Source of the DNA: Hirundichthys speculiger
Taxonomy: Eukaryota; Chordata; Actinopteri; Beloniformes; Exocoetidae
Direction of reading: 5' to 3'
NCBI GenBank assembly: GCA_018398805.1
Contig: JAGFBZ010000907.1
Span: forward strand, 124,001-188,000
Length of the DNA: 64,000 nucleotides
Of the stretch, positions 36,201-46,603 are shown one piece after another. The notes beneath the pieces were generated by a model that was given only the letters and a program-made list of their open reading frames with translations, made no database searches and was not told the origin of the DNA. The translations under genes were made by a program, and so were the position numbers. The first letter of the stretch is position 1. Every line of letters begins with the position of its first letter.

Positions 36201-38797
36201 TTTTGACCGGTCAGTCCTATAATTCTCATCCTGTCATTTCCAGTACCAAGCAAGAGAGTCTTGTGTGTGACAAATCTGAAACGCCATACCACACTGTATC
36301 TCAGGGTGTGGTAAAGATGTTCCAGCCACCAGTTAGTTCTCCACAAGTCTTGATGTACAACCAAGCGGTAATTCAACAGCAACATGGCAAGAGAGCACTA
36401 ATGACTGACCCTCTGGCAAAAAAGATGGACATTGGCAAAGCTGTGCAGCAGTCTAACCTAAGCCCAGTCATGAGCCCACACCACCCTTCACTATCTGGCA
36501 CGCGCGTGAGTCCCAGCCCTGGCATTGCAAATGATCGGTCAGCTCTACAACTCAAGCAAGAACCCCAGTCTCCACGAACAGCTGGTCACTCCTCCTCACC
36601 CTTTGTCAAATCCTGCCCACCTAGTAGTTCTCCTATTGGGACATCTGTTGTTCTCAGTCATGGGATTCCACCTATGTCTACATACCATTCAAATATGCAT
36701 CACCCGCACGCGGAACAGTCATCCGTCATAATTCAACCTCACAGTGTCTCTCAGTCAATGGCTCACGAGTCAAGAATGAACAGCCCACCTATCTCTGGCA
36801 TAAACTATGGAAGGAGAGGAGATTCTCTGTCTTCACCACACCCAGGGCCTCCACAGCGTTCAAACACACCACCATCTAATGTCATTCGCGATATAGTTTT
36901 GCAGTCTCATTCAAGTCCCCAAGGATCACTGTCCAGTAGTGGTGGCAACAGTGGGAGTGAAGAAGAGCCCAGACACTTTAACCAAACTCTGACAAGAACT
37001 TCCATTCCCCAGCTTCAATCAGATGTAATGATGGTTCATAGTGATCACAGAGGGGTCCATCCAAATATTCGTATGGATCAATACAGAGACATTCATCAGC
37101 GCATGCTCATGCACCAGCAACTGGGAGAGCAGCCCACTGTGGATGCAAGACAGTCACGTAACTCAGAAACTGGAACAACAACTTCAGGCAACATTCCTAG
37201 ACCTTCAAACAGCCCTATAATGGGAAAGAGCATTGATCTTTCAGCAAAAGAGCCTCTTAAACCACTAGAAGGAAAGCTGATGCATCCAACCTCCAATGAA
37301 AGTCGAATTCGGGGAGTCCACGCATCTAGTCCCGTCATGGTGTCTCCTCACCCTCATGGGGTTCAGCTGATGCATCCAGGAGTGTCCGGCTCCTTTCCAG
37401 TATATCGAGACATCCGCAGCTTCCCCTCCCAGTTTCCGGGTCACAACCTGGCTAACCAAGGCCTTGCATCTTCACAGGTAACTTAATGTGCTTTTATTAT
37501 ATGTTCACTTGTGCATTTTAATGAAGCATTTTTAAATTAAACATCATATTCAGAAACATCCATCTTTTAATGAGCTGTGAATTTTCTGAATCAGGCCCCT
37601 CCAGACCCCGAGCCAGGTAACAGAGGTAAAATGTCTCAGTCACGGGGGCGGACGTGACTTCAAGCCCGAGAGCTCCCATCTCCGCCATGCTACCTCTTCA
37701 GACCTCTCACACATTTCCCGAATACCGAGAGATACGGTCTCACCATCATACCAGTCTCCTCTGATGTCCCCTATGGGTTTTACTCATAAGCCAGACCTGG
37801 CTCAACAGAAAGGCCCTCCGTCTGTCCTCCTCACTCCTTCTCCAACAGTACCTTCATCAAGTCCGCAGCAGTCACGGCATGATGCTAAGCTGGAACATTC
37901 AGGACATCGGTCTATTGACATGGTGCAGCTTTTAAAGGTACGAAGATCTACGGACATCAAACATGGAATGTATTTTGAAGACGGTACAACAGAAGGCAAT
38001 ATGCTTAAGATGACTCTGTGTTGTTTTCTTTCTGCAGAAATATCCTATTGTGTGGCAGGGCCTATTGGCACTAAAAAACGACCAAGCTGCTGTCCAGTTG
38101 CACTTTGTGTCAGGCAACACCTTGCTGGCCCAGCGCTCCCTGCCGCCCCTGGAAGGAGGCTCTCTACTTCGCATTGTCCAAAGAATGAGGCTCGAGGCTT
38201 CCCAGTTGGACAGTGTGGCACGTAGAATGACTGTGAGTTTTTGCTTTTGATATATTTGGTTTTGTTACATTTTGAGCACTGAGTCAGCTTAATATTTGAG
38301 ATGCATTAATAAGGATAACTGGTTAAAAGTACATGTATTTAGCTTCACTGAAGGATAGATTAATAATCATTCTATCCATGGCAGGTGGAAAATGACTACT
38401 GTTTGCTACTGGCTCTACCATGTGGTCGAGACCAGGAAGATGTCCTCGGTCAAACCCAAGCCTTGAAAAGTGGCTTCATCACATATTTGCAAGCCAAACA
38501 GGCAGCTGGCATCATCAATGTGCCCAACCCTGGCTCTAATCAGGTTTGTGGTTTTTTTTAAAGTTTTGCCATTTTGTCTTTCTTTAGGCCTTGCTTAATG
38601 TATGCTTTTTTAAGAAAATGCTGGGCCTCTGTCTTATCAAACTTTTCTTGTTTCTGGTTATGTAGCCAGCTTATGTGGTGCAGATTTTCCCACCGTGTGA
38701 ATTCTCTGAGAGCCACCTTTCACGCCTGGCCCCAGACCTCCTCAACAGCATCTCGAGCATTTCTCCTCACCTCATGATTGTTATTGCCTCTGTTTAA
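12206..38797 (+). CDS. spen: Split ends / Msx2-interacting protein (SHARP), 15 coding exons
   Basis: Exons: 12206-12288, 15132-15452, 23327-23941, 27977-28134, 28241-28441, 28514-28665, 28772-28897, 29028-29141, 29233-29346, 29458-29558, 29650-37477, 37605-37937, 38038-38232, 38385-38543, 38666-38797. They total 10632 nt, or 3543 residues (human about 3664). The start MVRETRHLWVGNLPENVREE is that of vertebrate SPEN. Domains: RRM1 about 6-81, RRM2 376-456, RRM3 484-556, RRM4 562-632, a long charged disordered region, an RBPJ-interaction segment near 2764-2825 (GLRVNTSEGVV...SYSGQKTEGP), and SPOC 3377-3543. It is a nuclear RNA-binding scaffold; its SPOC domain recruits SMRT/NCoR-HDAC corepressors in Notch/RBPJ and nuclear-receptor repression. 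Oddities: a GC donor after exon 9, and an exon 12 start chosen to keep the frame. Identity is certain; only the exon 12 acceptor is in doubt. Confidence 0.97.
12311..12349. repeat. (GT)n microsatellite just inside spen intron 1
   Basis: GT-rich run starting about 20 bases after the exon 1 donor, interrupted once by TCC. Confidence 0.85.
14287..14345. repeat. (CT)n microsatellite, interrupted
   Basis: CT-rich tract in spen intron 1. Confidence 0.85.
15132..15452 (+). CDS. spen: spen exon 2 (rest of RRM1)
   Basis: Acceptor TTCCTTTAG, donor GG|GTAAGT. Completes RRM1 with RNP1 GGVAAFVDF and the conserved KMGDRDLRTDYNEPGTIPSA, then the ARGLDDS and RYERRLDG blocks. Confidence 0.97.
17718..18095. 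mobile_element. hAT-type MITE, copy 1 in spen intron 2
   Basis: Ends TAGGGGTG and CACCCCTA. Flanked by 8-bp duplications TACGTGAA (17710-17717) and TATGTGAA (18096-18103), 7/8 identical. The interior has many CGATA/ATATCG motifs. Highly similar to the copy at 20479-20848. Confidence 0.85.
20479..20848. mobile_element. hAT-type MITE, copy 2 in spen intron 2
   Basis: Ends TAGGGGTG and CACCCCTT, flanked by a perfect 8-bp target duplication TATAAGAC (20471-20478 and 20849-20856). Same orientation as copy 1 and highly similar along its length. Confidence 0.9.
23327..23941 (+). CDS. spen: spen exon 3 (Ser/Arg-rich linker)
   Basis: The acceptor follows a run of about 24 T residues; donor AG|GTGAGT. 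Encodes AYDHGAYGHHE, EPFTLASVVHRDLYR, and a long RS-type tract (SRSRSPHS, SGSGSRSRSSSSDS), as in human SPEN. A Gly/Ser/Ala-rich insert around residues 178-230 replaces a shorter mammalian segment. Confidence 0.95.
23942..27976 (+). other. spen: spen intron 3
   Basis: A 4.0 kb intron with a hAT-type MITE at 25038-25669. A locally GC-rich block at about 27150-27430 has open frames on both strands and no recognised product. Fragments near 24830 and 25830 carry GAATTGGATTATG-type sequence and a GTGCCCTGAGATGACTT block typical of fish retroposon tails. Confidence 0.5.
25038..25669. mobile_element. hAT-type MITE in spen intron 3
   Basis: Inverted repeat ends TAGGGATGCACGATA and TATCGTGCATCCCTA, with sub-terminal CCGATA/TATCGG repeats. 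Flanked by GGAACAGA (25030-25037) and GGGACAGA (25670-25677), an 8-bp duplication with one mismatch. Confidence 0.9.
27977..28134 (+). CDS. spen: spen exon 4 (start of RRM2)
   Basis: Acceptor TTGCTGCAG, donor ACGG|GTAAGT. Encodes a serine tract, PARSVQSAAVPAP and the RRM2 beginning KSFGIKVQNLPVRST. Confidence 0.96.
28241..28441 (+). CDS. spen: spen exon 5 (rest of RRM2)
   Basis: Acceptor TTCTCCAG, donor CCTG|GTGAGT. Encodes GLFHEFKKHGKVTSVQIHG and the RNP1-like YGLVFFRQ. Confidence 0.97.
28514..28665 (+). CDS. spen: spen exon 6 (start of RRM3)
   Basis: Acceptor CTTCCAG, donor GTG|GTGGGT. Encodes ENEFRPLDERIDEFHPKA then RTLFIGNLEKTTTYHDL, nearly identical to human. Confidence 0.97.
28772..28897 (+). 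CDS. spen: spen exon 7 (rest of RRM3)
   Basis: A 42-codon exon with an AAG-type acceptor (TTTCCGAAG) and donor AAG|GTGAGG. Encodes QYAFLQYCDIASVCKAIKK. Confidence 0.96.
29028..29141 (+). CDS. spen: spen exon 8 (start of RRM4)
   Basis: Acceptor TTTTCAG, donor AAG|GTAAGC. Encodes LGFGKSMPTTCVWLDGLAS and TRHFCRYGHVVK. Confidence 0.97.
29233..29346 (+). CDS. spen: spen exon 9 (rest of RRM4), GC donor
   Basis: Acceptor GCCTGCAG. Encodes VVFDRLKGMALILYNN through KIGGSKIK. Alignment to human SPEN requires the exon to end at AAG|GCAAGT, a GC-AG intron; the GT four bases downstream would break the frame. Confidence 0.95.
29458..29558 (+). CDS. spen: spen exon 10
   Basis: Acceptor TTTGTCAG, donor AG|GTTTGT. 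Encodes VDFANQESQMAFYRSM and GQDIRDFYDILSER, closing the RRM region. Confidence 0.96.
29650..37477 (+). CDS. spen: spen exon 11 (7.8 kb giant exon)
   Basis: One uninterrupted frame for residues 662-3271, like the single giant exon of mammalian SPEN. Recognisable islands: an RE-repeat tract (RERERERERFE), DLEPGEVQSDSDDDGE, LERNKFYSFALDKTI-type block (here SLEKNKFYSFALDKTITPD), QERQELFASRFLHSSIFEQD, RKSERIDREKLKRASSPR, GRTRRRNVRSVYATL, DTKASDIDPSSSTLRKILM, and the RBPJ-binding segment near 35960-36110. The spacers are Ser/Glu/Lys-rich and poorly conserved, as expected of disordered sequence. Confidence 0.97.
37605..37937 (+). CDS. spen: spen exon 12 (acceptor uncertain, frame problem)
   Basis: The frame that leads into SPOC (from about 37650, FKPESSHLRHATSS... 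to MVQLLK) needs an exon start at 37605, after CCCCTCCAG. The acceptor at 37594 (CTGAATCAG) reads APPDPEPGNRGKMSQSRG, which resembles the mammalian exon start (GPPPEGEP), but meets a TGA at 37655-37657. Removing one G from the G5 tract at 37644-37648 would join that frame to the downstream one. So this is either use of the alternative acceptor, a one-base assembly error, or a real frameshift. The 3' part of the exon is secure. Confidence 0.75.
38038..38232 (+). CDS. spen: spen exon 13 (SPOC, first part)
   Basis: Acceptor TTTCTGCAG, donor ACT|GTGAGT. Encodes KYPIVWQGLLALKND, AVQLHFVSGN and RIVQRMRLE, the SPOC barrel start, nearly identical to human. Confidence 0.97.
38385..38543 (+). CDS. spen: spen exon 14 (SPOC, middle)
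   Basis: Acceptor CATGGCAG, donor CAG|GTTTGT. Encodes DYCLLLALPCGRDQEDV and TYLQAKQAAGIINVPNPGS. Confidence 0.97.
38666..38797 (+). CDS. spen: spen exon 15 (SPOC end and stop)
   Basis: Acceptor GGTTATGTAG. Encodes PAYVVQIFPPCEFSESHLS through HLMIVIASV and TAA, the invariant C-terminus of SPEN. Confidence 0.97.
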   Translation, partial: PAYVVQIFPPCEFSESHLSRLAPDLLNSISSISPHLMIVIASV

Positions 38798-40650
38798 TGA
38801 CCTCCGTTCTTTTCCTGAACAAAGCCAACACCAGCCCTTTTGGACTCAGCCAGTTTGGAAACTGGATTTGCCTCATATTTTGTATGAGTTTGACTTAAAA
38901 GGAAAAAAAAAAAGGATTTTTTTTTTTGGTACTCACCCTTTCTCCTTCACTTCACCAAGTCCTTAAATCACCCAGTGATGATGAATTCCAAAAACTATAT
39001 CTTTCTGAAGAGGATGTGAAGGGTGAAGCATCAGATGGGGATTTCTGATGGTCATTACTGATTGCTGTTTTCATTTATTTTTTTTTGGCCATTTTTGGAG
39101 GTGTTGCACATACCCTTTTATAATTCATAACATTCATAGGGCTGTGGATACCTTCCAGTGGGATATTTTTTTACCTTCATAAAAGTAATAGTGGTTTTTT
39201 TTGTTGTTGTTGTTTTTTAAGACAATGTGAGAAGTCATTGCACTATGTTAAGCAAAAATTGTGAATTCTGTACAGATTTGAGTATAAATTGATACATGTC
39301 AAGGATTTATTCTTTTGATCATTCATACTTGTACTAGAGTAAATGAAATCAATGCCTAAAAGAAATCAGAAAGAATCATTTCAGCTGCATCAATCATAAT
39401 GCTTTTTTTTGTTTGTTTTGCGTGTGTGTGTGCTTATTTTTTTAAATCATAAGCAGATTTCTACATCATTTCCAGACTCAACTTTCCATCAAAGTGTTCC
39501 CTGCCCCAGGAACTCATGATGGGACCTTTTTAGAGTTGTACAGTTTACACTCAATGCCTCAAGAGGGGACTTTGTAAAGAATATTTAATTTGTTTATTTT
39601 TGTTTTGCATATTCTCTAAACCTAAGGGTATTGTGGACAATTGTGAAACTGTAAATATTATAAATAGTTAAAGACTGAAGCAACGTGGAGCGACCAAGCA
39701 AAATATTTTAACAAGACAGATCATGAAATCTTAGTATGTTTTCTTTTTTCCCTCTATTTTTCTTTTTTCTATTTATTTTGCACTATTTTACTTTGGGCAG
39801 AGCAAGAATGTGCAACAGTGGGAAAGACATTTGCAAAAAAAAAAAAAAGAAGAAACTAAAAAAAACATCATAAAATAAAAATTGATTTTGTGCCAAAATG
39901 TCTTTTGCAAATGTTCAACATGTGCATGTATGTAAACTACATGTGATCAGAACCTATTTTCCTATGTGACTTTTTTTGGTATTGTTCATCAACAAAGTTC
40001 TGTTACTAGAGTGCTTTGTACATAATGAAAATGCATTTTCATTTGAAGGAGCCTTTTGTACTGTAGGGGTTGCATTTGTTTTCTTTTTTTTCTGTTTCCC
40101 CCCTCATGGCGGTCCTGTACTGCCCCCTGCTGTTTGAAAACCATTCTCTTTACCGCATACTGAAGTCATTCACGCCACTACCTTGTGTCAGTTGTGCAAA
40201 TAGCATGCTTTATTTTCATATCTTAAAGGGTGAAGTAGGCTCATTAAAGCAAAGAATGTGACTTAAACTTTACATAACGCCGCTAATGGATGTGTTGATC
40301 ATCTGTCTCCATCTCTTCTTAACTGTCTCCTCGAGCCGAGCTGTAAATACTCATGTCCTCAATCTGTGCTCTTGTGTACCCCCACCACCACCAAACCACC
40401 CCCCTGCCCTTTACAGTTGTCTTTCTTCAGGGTCTATATTTTTTTGTTTTGTGCAACAAAACAAAGCAGTCTGAAAAAGACAGGAGATGAGGTGTGTGTG
40501 AAACCGATGCTGAAAGTAAAACCATGCTTGTCAGTTTTGTGGTGTAAATATTTCTTTGACTGCAAGCTAAGTACTCTCATGGTTATGTTGAAGGCACTTA
40601 TAATTTTTGATATACAAATGAGGTAAAATAAAACATTAAAAAAAAGAATC
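38798..40650 (+). terminator. spen: spen 3' UTR with poly(A) signals
   Basis: T- and A-rich non-coding sequence after the stop. AATAAA hexamers lie at 39874 and 40627. The later one, at the end of a block without other features, is the likely distal site. Confidence 0.6.
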
Positions 40651-42002
40651 TTAAAACAGTGATTATTATGAAAAAAAAAAGTCTTTTGATCAATCTTCAC
40701 TTTGAGTGTATTTTGCTGTTCCTCCATGAGGACATTTTAAACTGTAACATAAATGGTTGTTTAACTTACTTCTGAAGATCATTAAATGGTCCATAACTCT
40801 GTGTCTTGCCTTTTGGTTGATTATTTTTGTGTTTTATTTTAATCTGATGGTGTTCTGATGTAACCCGGTAAAGAAATATTACCCTTACTTTGATCTGTAA
40901 GCTCCACGTCATCTCCACAGTAACTGAGAAGCTTCATCCTGCAGCATTTTCCACCAGTTTCAACAAATGTATCAGTTTAAAATGCCTTCGTCTAATGTGT
41001 CACTGCTCGGCTGCAGTCTTTCCAGCCGTCAGAAGATGTCAGTATCTGACTGAATTACAAGGTCAGGCCACGCGAGAAGGTGTCAGAGACATATGTGCAG
41101 GCTCAGATGCAGACACCCTTCGGTAAGGCCTAAAGCGAGTGAGTCGGCGGTTCTTTGGTTATTCAGGTCTGTCCTATACTGACATGAACATAATTTTCAC
41201 TGTCAGAAGAGACACGGCAGCCTGTCTCAGTGTGTCTCCTGTCACGCCCGAGGGCTCATACACTTCAGAAACGCTACACTTGGTCAATTTCCTAAAGAGC
41301 AAAAGGATTCACTGTCCATGTGTGTGGGTGTGTGAACATCTCAACAGCTAAACTGAAGACAACATTAGCTCTCGACTAATGAGATCACATTCAGGAGTGA
41401 GAGCGGGTGGTCTGTCAAATCCGCGGAGCAGGGGTCAGCTAAGTTCCTCATAACGCATGTTTATTGACATGTGGCTTGGCGTGAAGATAATCCTGAGGAC
41501 TCCAGAAAGAGTTGTTGACAATCTTACGGATGAGAACCATTTGAAAAACTCCCCTAAAGAATTCTGACTCTGAACAGGAGTAAGACGAGTCCTATTCAAG
41601 TCGGGAGATTCAGTACAGATGTTATCCTCAGCGGGGAATTTGACTCTATGACTTCTTCACATCTTGTTTTTGTAGCGCACGTTGTTGAGTCAAATCCCCT
41701 GGTGAGGACAACAACTGTACTGAACTCCCCAACTGCAGCTGAAGGTGTCTTTCATTGTAGCTGATGTTAATATTCATGAATCCATCCAGGGAACTCTGAG
41801 CAGCAGCCAGTTTCATGACGTGGCTTTAAAAAAGGTTTCTCCACTCAAAAAGTGCATGAAGTGCTCTTCTTGAAAGCATTGTGCTATGTGTCTCTGCATG
41901 ATTACACATTTCTTGTAAAATCAGTCAGGCTGTCACTTGCAAAAAAGCCCAATCTGATCCGATCAGACAGCTCAGGCTTCACCTACCATTCCAAACAAAC
42001 TC

Positions 42003-42240
42003 AGTTAAAGCAGCACAAAGGAACTTTTGAAATTCTCAGCTCACAGGGTCCCCCTATAACCTCCACACCTATAGGGTCCCCCTATAGGTGTGGTCAAGAC
42101 ACTAGGGTCCCCCTATAGGTGTGGAGGTTAGGTAGCATTACTGACACTGTCCATGATTTACTCTTTTTCTGTCTCTTGCTCAGTCATTCTCTCATTTTTG
42201 TCTTCCGTCACCACTTTGTCGAGTCTCTTAGTTGTGTGCT
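42003..42240. mobile_element. Partial copy of the AAAGCAGCACAAA repeat, with palindrome
   Basis: Begins TTAAAGCAGCACAAAGGAAC and carries three variants of a GGGTCCCCCTATAGGTGTGG unit. Positions 42063-42093 form a hairpin with 14-bp arms (CCACACCTATAGGG) and a 3-base loop. Related to 10253-10621 and about 52253-52420. Confidence 0.5.
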
Positions 42241-42246
42241 GAGGAC

Positions 42247-42503
42247 ATTATGCTCGTAAATGGTAGATGGACTGAGCTTGTATAGTGCTTTCTAATCACC
42301 ATCATCACTAAAGCGCTGAACATTTTGCCTCTCATTCACCCTATCACACACAAGTGGACTGTTGCTCGCATCCAAGGCACAGCCAAGGCCACTGGGGGAA
42401 AATTAGGATTCAGTGTCTTGACCAAGGACACTTTGACATGATCGAACCACCAACCTTATGGTGGCTGGACGACCCGCTCTACCACCTGAGCTACAGCCAA
42501 AAA
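42247..42503 (-). mobile_element. tRNA-derived SINE (minus strand)
   Basis: Read on the minus strand, the head GTAGCTCAGGTGGTAGAGCG is a box A-like tRNA start and GGTTCGATCATG is a box B-like motif, followed by a SINE body that ends near the TAAATGGTAGATGGACTGAG block on the plus strand. This is a family widespread in teleosts. Confidence 0.75.
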
Positions 42504-45417
42504 AATGTAGTGCAGTATGTATGTAGTACACAGTGTGCAAACAACAGTGCAATCTGCAGGATGGAAAAGACATCTGGATGGTGCACAACTGAACAATCTG
42601 CCTTGCATATTATATCCTAAAGTGCAATGTACTCTAGGATACGTGTCACAGTGGATCACACAACCGGCTTCCAGTTTTGCTGCGGCGTAGTTGGTCTTAC
42701 GATGAACGAGCATCCAGTACATATTGTTGATTACTGTGAGGGCACAGTATGCAGTTTAGAAAACGGTTTGCATCTGCGTGAGCTAGTGTCATCGTTGAAG
42801 ACACGTGACATAGGCCATATTCAGACCTTGCGTTAACATGGAGAAATCCAATCACAAGTGACCGGTGCTTGAACTTCCCACTCTGCTCGCAAATAAAAAT
42901 GCAAACCATTTCCACTTGCAGGCGCCAAATCTGTTGTTTGTTCTTATTCACCAAAAGCACTCGCTGGAATTAACTATGCGTAACTCACAAAAAACATCCG
43001 CCACAACTCTTTTTTTTTCCTCGTGCCAAACTTTATTCAGCAATGAAGATGTTTGATACAAACCTGGGTGTATACAGTGCAAGGAAAGATCCGCCACAAA
43101 CTTGAAGAAAAACATCGAATGACAAGGAGCTTTATGGCGGTCATTCACGGTCCCCAAATCTGTCGGGGACGCTTTTGTTTTCAGATTATGAAGACAATGC
43201 GGACACAAGGCTCCCAGACCCCCTTCAAGCGGCTGGACCATGTTCAGATGCTGCATTAGCGTCGGACGTTTGAGGCCAGATTCCTCTTTTGTGCTGCCTT
43301 CAGCACTGCTAGTCTACACCCCTGTGCATGAAATTAAATCAGAAATATTCTCCATCGTTGTACATTTAAATTAAAACTAAAAGCTAGTTTATTTTTTTAC
43401 TGGGATACAGGAAACAATATGTGGTCGCTGATTTCATAATGACTTTAAATGCTCAAATGTTTTGCACAGTATCGTATTTGTAAAGCAGCGACGGTAAAAA
43501 AAAAACTCCACAGACACTAAAAACATGACTGTGGTTCAGTTTTTAGCGCCGTACACAGATGGATGTGGAGCAACGCTGAGCAGCATTGCTGTCATAGCTG
43601 CACTTATAGATTCATCCCTGCAGGCAAACAACTCTCTGGTTTCGAGAATTTTAGGCCTGTGGCTTGAAACGCTGGGGTTTCCGGGCTGCATCTGTCCAAT
43701 TCAAGAGTGTGCAAGTCAGGAGATGCCCCAGATGGGAATTTGGTGGCAACTGGAATCCTGTTCGAGAACATTTGGCGGTCAGTGCTGCACTGTCTTTTAT
43801 CATTCCCTTTATTTTTGGAAGCAGTCTCTTAAATGCAAATAATCAAGCAACGCAGTCGACACGCAAACTCAAATGCTGTACTTGGATGCAAACCGGATTT
43901 AACGCCACTTTTATCCCAACTGCTTCTGTGAAAAACTCAGGCGTTTTTTTACTTTACAAATGAGAATTTTTCCTCTGGAATGAAACATGAGGCTTTTATT
44001 TAACGTGACATCAAGGCAACACTCGACACAGATGCGGACGAAACGGTGATCCAGCGTACAAGCTGGTTATGTTGCAGGAAACGCCCAATCTCTTTGGATC
44101 GTTCATGGCAGCGAACCTTCATTTTCAGCGTTTGAACAAAGCAAAGAGTCAGTGCATCAAGGAAACAATCACTTGTTTCATTCATATGCGACATAGATGC
44201 ATCTCAGTCACCTACAGAGGTAAACTCTGTCGCAAAATAATTACTGGATAATGTCAGAAGTGCAAGGCGGGTTATACCTGAGCGTTTTTCCCTTACTGTA
44301 TCTCACTATTATGCCTGTACAATAGAAATAAAGCGGCTCACTGGAGTGATTTATGGAGCCCCGACAGGCCGCGACCTGGAATGTTAATTAACACCCTGTT
44401 CCTGAAGTGAGGAGAAGCAGATACCAGCAAAACACCAGGACAAAAAAAGACTTCCATTCATGTTTTGCTCCCCTCCTTCGTCTGATTTACGTTTTTTTCC
44501 CTTTAAGATAACGTAGTTCTCTTGAGTGACGTGAGAGTGTTCACGTGCCTTTGACCTTAAAGCAGACCTCGTCCATATTTTTAAGCCACTCTCCGCCTTG
44601 AATGCTTTGCCACAAGATGACATTTTTTAAAAGCTCAGTTTTGACCAGAAAACAAAAAAAAAAAAAGAATGCTGAAAATTCAGAGGTTCTTTTTTCAGAC
44701 ACTGATAAGTGCTTGTTTTCTTGTATCCTTTTGGCAACGAGATAGCTGCATTCCTCGCTGACAAAAGCAGCTAAAAGGGATATTTACATGGGGGAAGAGG
44801 AAAAAGAACAAGGAACACTTTGAATATGTTTCTGGATCTTTCTCAAAATGTTTGAACATTTTAATTAACAAGTTAATTTTCAAATTGTGACCAACAATCT
44901 GGTGACGTTAAAGCAGCGGTTTCTGAGGCATCTGGGAAAAGCAGTGAGACACTGCTGTTTAAGCTCAGAAAGTGTTTGATTATGATCACAGAACTCTACA
45001 GAAAAAAAAAACAAAGAAAAGGGTATTGGAAAGGCTTTCGGATCCTTCCGTGTTTTCCTAAGCCCGCTTTGTTTTAGGTTTATTTTCAAATAGATTTATC
45101 CGTCTGGTCTCAGGTCTACTGGTTCTCTTCTGCTTTAGGTCTTGCGATTTACCGTCTTCTTTTCGAAGCGTTTTCCCCTGCGGTGCCATTTTCTTGTCGG
45201 TTTTTCTCCATCTTAATTTGTGTCCCGTCAGCTCGTTTGTATTCATTGTTAGTCCCGTTTTCCCTCGACGGCTTCTTTGTCGTGTACCTGCTGTGAGCTC
45301 TTGATCTGTGCTGCTAACTGCTCCCAGCTCGGCAAGATTTAAGATCTGAGCTCTGGAAACATGAGGGTGTCTGCCTTGTTTTAAATATAATCTAACTTTT
45401 GAGTCTGTATATACATC

Positions 45418-46603
45418 CACTCACCGGCCACTTCATCAGGTCCACCTTTCTAGTACCAGCTTGGACCCCCTTTTTCCTTCAGAACTGCCTTGATCCTTCG
45501 TGTCATAGATTCAACAAGGTCTGGGAAACATTCCTCAGAGAGTTTGTTCCATATTGACATGACAGCATCACCAGTTGCTGTAGATTTGTCAGCTGCACAT
45601 CCATGATGAGAATCTCCCGTTCCACCACATCCCAAAGGTTCTCTATTGGACTGAGATCTGGTGACTGTGAAGGACACCTGAGTTCAGCAAGCTCGTTTTC
45701 ATGTTCAACAAACCAGTTTGGTGCGTTATCCTGGTGGAAGTATCCACCAGAAGATGGTCCTCTGTGGTCATAAAGGGATGGACATGGTCAGCAACAATAC
45801 TCAGGTAGGCTGTGGCATTGACACAATGCTCAGTTGGTACTGATGGGCCCAAAGTGTGCCAGGAAAATATCCCCCACACCATCACACCACCACCACCACC
45901 AGCAGCCTGAACCGTTGATACCAGACAGGATGGTCCATGCTTTCATGTTGTTGACGCCAAAATCTGACCATCTGAATGTCTCAGCAGAAATCCAGACTCA
46001 TCAGACCAGGCAACGTGTTTTTCAATCTTCTATTGTCCAGTTTTGGTGAGTCTGTGTGAATTGTAGCCTCAGTTTCCTGTTCTTAACTGACAAGAGAGGG
46101 ACCAGTGTGGTTTTCTGCTGCTGTAGTCCAACACCTTAAGGTTTGTTGTCTTGTGCATTCAGAGATGCTCTTCTGCAGACCTCGGTTGTAACGAGTGGTT
46201 GTTTGAGTTACAGTTGCCTTTCTATCAGCTCCAACCAGTCTGGCCATTCTCCTCTGACCTCTGGCATCAACAAGGCATTTGGCATCTGGCATCTGGCAAC
46301 AACAGAAATGCTGCTCACTGGTATTTTCTCTTTTTTCAGACCATTCTCTGTAAACCCTAGAGATGGTTGTGCAGTTACTGAAATAGTCAGACCAGCCCGT
46401 CTGGCACCAACAACCATGTCACTTTCAAAGTCACTTCAATCACCTTTCTTCTCCATTCTGATGCTGGTTTGAACTGCAACACATTGTCTTCACCATCGCT
46501 ACATGAATAAATACGTTGAATTGCTGCCATGTGATTGGCGGATTAGAAACTTACGTTAACAAGCAGTCGGACAGGTGGACCTAATACAGTGGCCGGTGAG
46601 TGT
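45418..46603 (-). mobile_element. Tc1/mariner transposon with decayed transposase
   Basis: Ends CACTCACCGGCCACTTCATC (about 45419) and CAGTGGCCGGTGAGTG (to about 46602) are inverted repeats, with TA next to the right end. It is a family very common in fish genomes. The minus strand encodes transposase pieces in several frames: VVGARRAGLTISV, CLVDARGQRRMARLVGADRKATVTQ, VMVWGIFSWHTLGPS and ISEE/LSEECFPDLVESMTRRIKAVLKEKGGP. Several frameshifts make it inactive. Confidence 0.88.
45450..46472 (-). pseudogene. Tc1-like transposase pseudogene
   Basis: Transposase remnants inside the 45418-46603 element, read from about 46472 (N-terminal helix-turn-helix part) to 45450 (C-terminus KGGPSWY). At least three frame changes separate recognisable blocks, so no functional product is expected. 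Confidence 0.8.

Noticed and set aside
37478..37486. Exon 11 of spen ending by read-through at the TAA at 37484
   Set aside because: That would drop the SPOC domain. A good donor (CAG|GTAACT) precedes it and the downstream SPOC exons are perfectly conserved.
40890..41126. Possible exon (CAG acceptor near 41022, donor CTTCG|GTAAGG at 41123) downstream of spen
   Set aside because: The splice-like motifs are isolated, with no partner exon or recognisable peptide; chance occurrence is likely.
42410..42500. Possible minus-strand tRNA gene
   Set aside because: Box A and box B are present, but the acceptor and anticodon stems do not pair and a SINE body follows.
43525..43963. Overlapping plus-strand frames of about 100 codons at 43.5-43.9 kb
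   Set aside because: No domain, no splice context and no conserved motif; background frames.
45058..45420. A 120-codon minus-strand frame rich in Lys/Arg
   Set aside because: No recognisable domain, no promoter or splice context, and it abuts the Tc1/mariner element. Composition-driven.
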